This document shows positions 12,995 to 15,079 of a stretch of DNA of 15,079 nucleotides, in pieces. A model generated the notes under the pieces. The model saw nothing but the letters and a program-made list of their open reading frames with translations. It ran no database searches and had not been told where the DNA came from. The position numbers and the translations under genes were made by a program. Numbering within the stretch: the first letter of the stretch is position 1; each line of letters begins with the position of its first letter. Location of the stretch: positions 1-15,079 of the forward strand of contig JBLHVI010000080.1 of NCBI GenBank assembly GCA_047630175.1, read 5' to 3'. This DNA comes from UBA4582 sp047630175 (GTDB taxonomy: Bacteria; Pseudomonadota; Gammaproteobacteria; Pseudomonadales; Azotimanducaceae).

Positions 12995-15067
12995 ATGAGT
13001 GCTATTGCTTTACCTCATGGATTTTCAATCCATTATGATATCACAGACAGCTACATGCGAGACGCTATGCAGTCTGTGCCGTTTGCTGTCTCAGTGGTTG
13101 GCATTGACGATACTCAGTTCTTAGTCGCTGACCAGCTCAGTAAATTCGAAGGTATCAACTTTGACGCGGGCATTTTGCTCGACACTTCTTGTGCGCCGCT
13201 CGACCTGCCAGACAACGTTATCTCACTTGTGGTTGAACACGGCGAGGCCTTTACCGCCCGGCTAGTCGGCCTGATCACGGCGCTTAACGAAGGGCACAAA
13301 CAAACCATCTTGAATTTGCAACGTAGCTCGTTTCGCAAGCTTGACGATGTAGTAATGGGTATCGAGGAGACCATCGTCTGGACTGACCAACAGTTCGCTA
13401 TTATCTCAGCTACCCGCGGGGCCTTAGACCTCTTCAGTGAGCCCGTGCACAAACTGGTAGGCCGCAATTTCCTCACCGTGATGAATTGTGATGAGGACGA
13501 CACAGACACCATGCTAGCTAAGCGGGCAGCAATCAATACCCCCGAGAAAGTTGAGATTCAGGGCAAACGCGTCGACGGTCAAAAATGCTGGCTGAGGGTT
13601 GGCATCAGGGCAGTCAGTGGCAAACGTTACCAATTGAACCTGATCGACATCACGTCGCAGAAAGCAGCCGACAAGCGCTTTATACAGTTGTCCAACTATG
13701 ACCCTATGACGGGCCTGGCGAACCGCGGCTTACTCTTTGAGTTCCTGCAGCATGCTATGGCCCGCTCGAAACGCAGCAACAGCTCCGTTGCCCTGCTGCT
13801 ACTGGATCTTGCTCACTTCAACCAGGTCAGCGACGAGACTGGCGTGCAACTCGGCGACGGTTTGATAACCAGTGCAGCTGAACGCATAAAGCAACTACTC
13901 CGTGACCAAGATATGCTAGCGCGCTGGGGAGGTGACGAACTCGCCATTGTGCTCGAAGATATTGAGTCGCCAGAAGTTGCCAGCCGCCTAGCGCAGCGAA
14001 TCATCTCCATAATGTCGAATCCGTTCGTCATGGACGACAAGGATCACTATGTCTCACCCAGTATCGGTATCGCGGTGTACCCCGAAGCGGACGAGACAAT
14101 TAACGGTCTGATTCAAGCCGCTGACACGGCGATGTTCGAGGCCAAGAAATTCGAGGGCCACAACACCTACAGATTTTATGCGGTCAAACTCCAGGAAGAG
14201 GAAGAGGAGCGCGCCCAGATTGAGAAGATGCTACGCAGAGCGCTCGATAACGGTGAATTCAGTCTGATGTATCAGCCTAAAGTGTCGGTAAAGGCTGAAA
14301 AAGTCATCGGCTTTGAGGCGCTGCTACGCTGGCAGCATCCAGAATGGGACAATATCAGCCCGGGCATCTACATACCGATTGCCGAGGAATGCGGCTTAAT
14401 CAGTCAAATCGGCGACTGGGTGCTTCGCCAAGCGTGTACAAAAATGGCGTCGTGGCAGGCCAAGTATCCGCAAATGGCGGACTGTACGATCGCTGTTAAC
14501 GTCTCCGCAAAGCAGCTAACTGATACCTTCTTTGCGAGTCGGGTAGCGTCAATTCTCGCTGATGCAAAACTACCACGCACCAAGCTGGAAATTGAGCTAA
14601 CGGAGTCATCCGTCATGGAAGACCCGGAGGAGGGTATCCGTATCTTGCAGAAGCTACACGAGTTGGGCGTAAAGATCTCAATCGACGATTTTGGTACCGG
14701 CCACTCGTCCCTCAGCTACCTGCGGAAATTACCGATCGACTGCGTCAAAATTGACCGCAGCTTTGTCTTAGGAATCGGCAATGACCAGTCTTCAGAATCA
14801 ATTATCCATGCCATCTTGGTCATGTCTTCAAAGATGGGCTTAACCAATGTTGCAGAGGGTATTGAGACGCCTGAGCAGCTACGCTTTTTCGATGACACCC
14901 CCTGTGACATTATTCAGGGTTATATTTTCAGCAAACCGCTGACAGAAATGGAAGTTGATGCGCTGTTCGGCGGCCCGCAGCCAGCTTTACGAGAACGCTT
15001 CGAAGAAGTTCTACTTCCTAGGAACCCCCTAAATATCGCAAGCCCTAGTATAAAGCACCTTAACTAG
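12995..15067 (+). CDS. PAS-GGDEF-EAL cyclic-di-GMP signalling protein
   Basis: From the ATG at 12995 the protein has 690 residues; a GTG at 12965 is possible. The first 105 or so residues show no recognised domain. A PAS-like domain (about 116-220) ends in NLIDITSQK and is followed by GGDEF (about 233-395) and EAL (about 410-660). The EAL phosphodiesterase domain looks complete: EALLRW (441-446), Asn502 in NVSAKQL, Glu534, DDFGTG (564-569), KID (585-587), AEGIET and Gln641. In the GGDEF domain the motif is GGDEL (312-316) and an RxxD product-inhibition site sits 5 residues before it (303-306), but the guanine-contact Asn is Ser279. No membrane segment is obvious, so the protein is probably cytosolic. 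Net c-di-GMP hydrolysis, perhaps tuned by GTP and a PAS signal, is likely but inferred. Confidence 0.93.
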   Translation: MSAIALPHGFSIHYDITDSYMRDAMQSVPFAVSVVGIDDTQFLVADQLSKFEGINFDAGILLDTSCAPLDLPDNVISLVVEHGEAFTARLVGLITALNEGHKQTILNLQRSSFRKLDDVVMGIEETIVWTDQQFAIISATRGALDLFSEPVHKLVGRNFLTVMNCDEDDTDTMLAKRAAINTPEKVEIQGKRVDGQKCWLRVGIRAVSGKRYQLNLIDITSQKAADKRFIQLSNYDPMTGLANRGLLFEFLQHAMARSKRSNSSVALLLLDLAHFNQVSDETGVQLGDGLITSAAERIKQLLRDQDMLARWGGDELAIVLEDIESPEVASRLAQRIISIMSNPFVMDDKDHYVSPSIGIAVYPEADETINGLIQAADTAMFEAKKFEGHNTYRFYAVKLQEEEEERAQIEKMLRRALDNGEFSLMYQPKVSVKAEKVIGFEALLRWQHPEWDNISPGIYIPIAEECGLISQIGDWVLRQACTKMASWQAKYPQMADCTIAVNVSAKQLTDTFFASRVASILADAKLPRTKLEIELTESSVMEDPEEGIRILQKLHELGVKISIDDFGTGHSSLSYLRKLPIDCVKIDRSFVLGIGNDQSSESIIHAILVMSSKMGLTNVAEGIETPEQLRFFDDTPCDIIQGYIFSKPLTEMEVDALFGGPQPALRERFEEVLLPRNPLNIASPSIKHLN

Positions 15068-15079
15068 AATCATTAGATT

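Overview
The window looks like chromosomal DNA of an aerobic, heterotrophic gammaproteobacterium, perhaps from a marine or aquatic lineage. This rests on an oxygen-dependent HemF, an amino-acid and acyl-CoA catabolic gene set, and a PAS-GGDEF-EAL signalling protein. It is an inference from gene content; no rRNA or other phylogenetic marker is present. I saw no mobile element, CRISPR array, tRNA or rRNA.

Layout. The left edge holds a truncated hemF on the minus strand, divergent from an acyl-CoA dehydrogenase (ACAD-1, plus strand). ACAD-1 ends at a long hairpin facing a three-gene minus-strand operon, read from right to left. The operon encodes a fused 2-oxoacid (indolepyruvate-type) ferredoxin oxidoreductase, then a leucine/phenylalanine-type amino acid dehydrogenase, then a nitronate-monooxygenase-like flavoprotein. 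A gene-free stretch of about 500 bp upstream of the operon holds a U8-tailed hairpin, a 12-bp tandem repeat and a 12-bp palindrome. Next comes a TetR-family regulator (minus), divergent from a second acyl-CoA dehydrogenase (ACAD-2, plus). Two dyads in their shared 343-bp region overlap promoter -10 elements. The right third holds a secreted protein of unknown function, a small cysteine-rich lipoprotein and a small hydrophobic protein, all on minus. The window ends with a large cyclic-di-GMP signalling protein on plus.

How the genes may work together. The dehydrogenase would deaminate an amino acid to a 2-oxoacid. The ferredoxin oxidoreductase would convert that to an acyl-CoA, and one of the flanking acyl-CoA dehydrogenases could desaturate it. 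The TetR protein is well placed to control ACAD-2 and possibly the operon. This amounts to a compact amino-acid-to-enoyl-CoA module in which the 2-oxoacid step uses a ferredoxin-linked enzyme rather than a lipoamide dehydrogenase complex. The true substrates cannot be read from the sequence.

The most unusual signals are: the possible attenuator or small RNA between the TetR gene and the operon; the nitronate-monooxygenase-like gene tightly coupled to the operon; dyads over the -10 elements; two acyl-CoA dehydrogenases lacking the C-terminal catalytic Glu; and a GGDEF domain with altered GTP-site residues but an intact RxxD site and an intact EAL domain.
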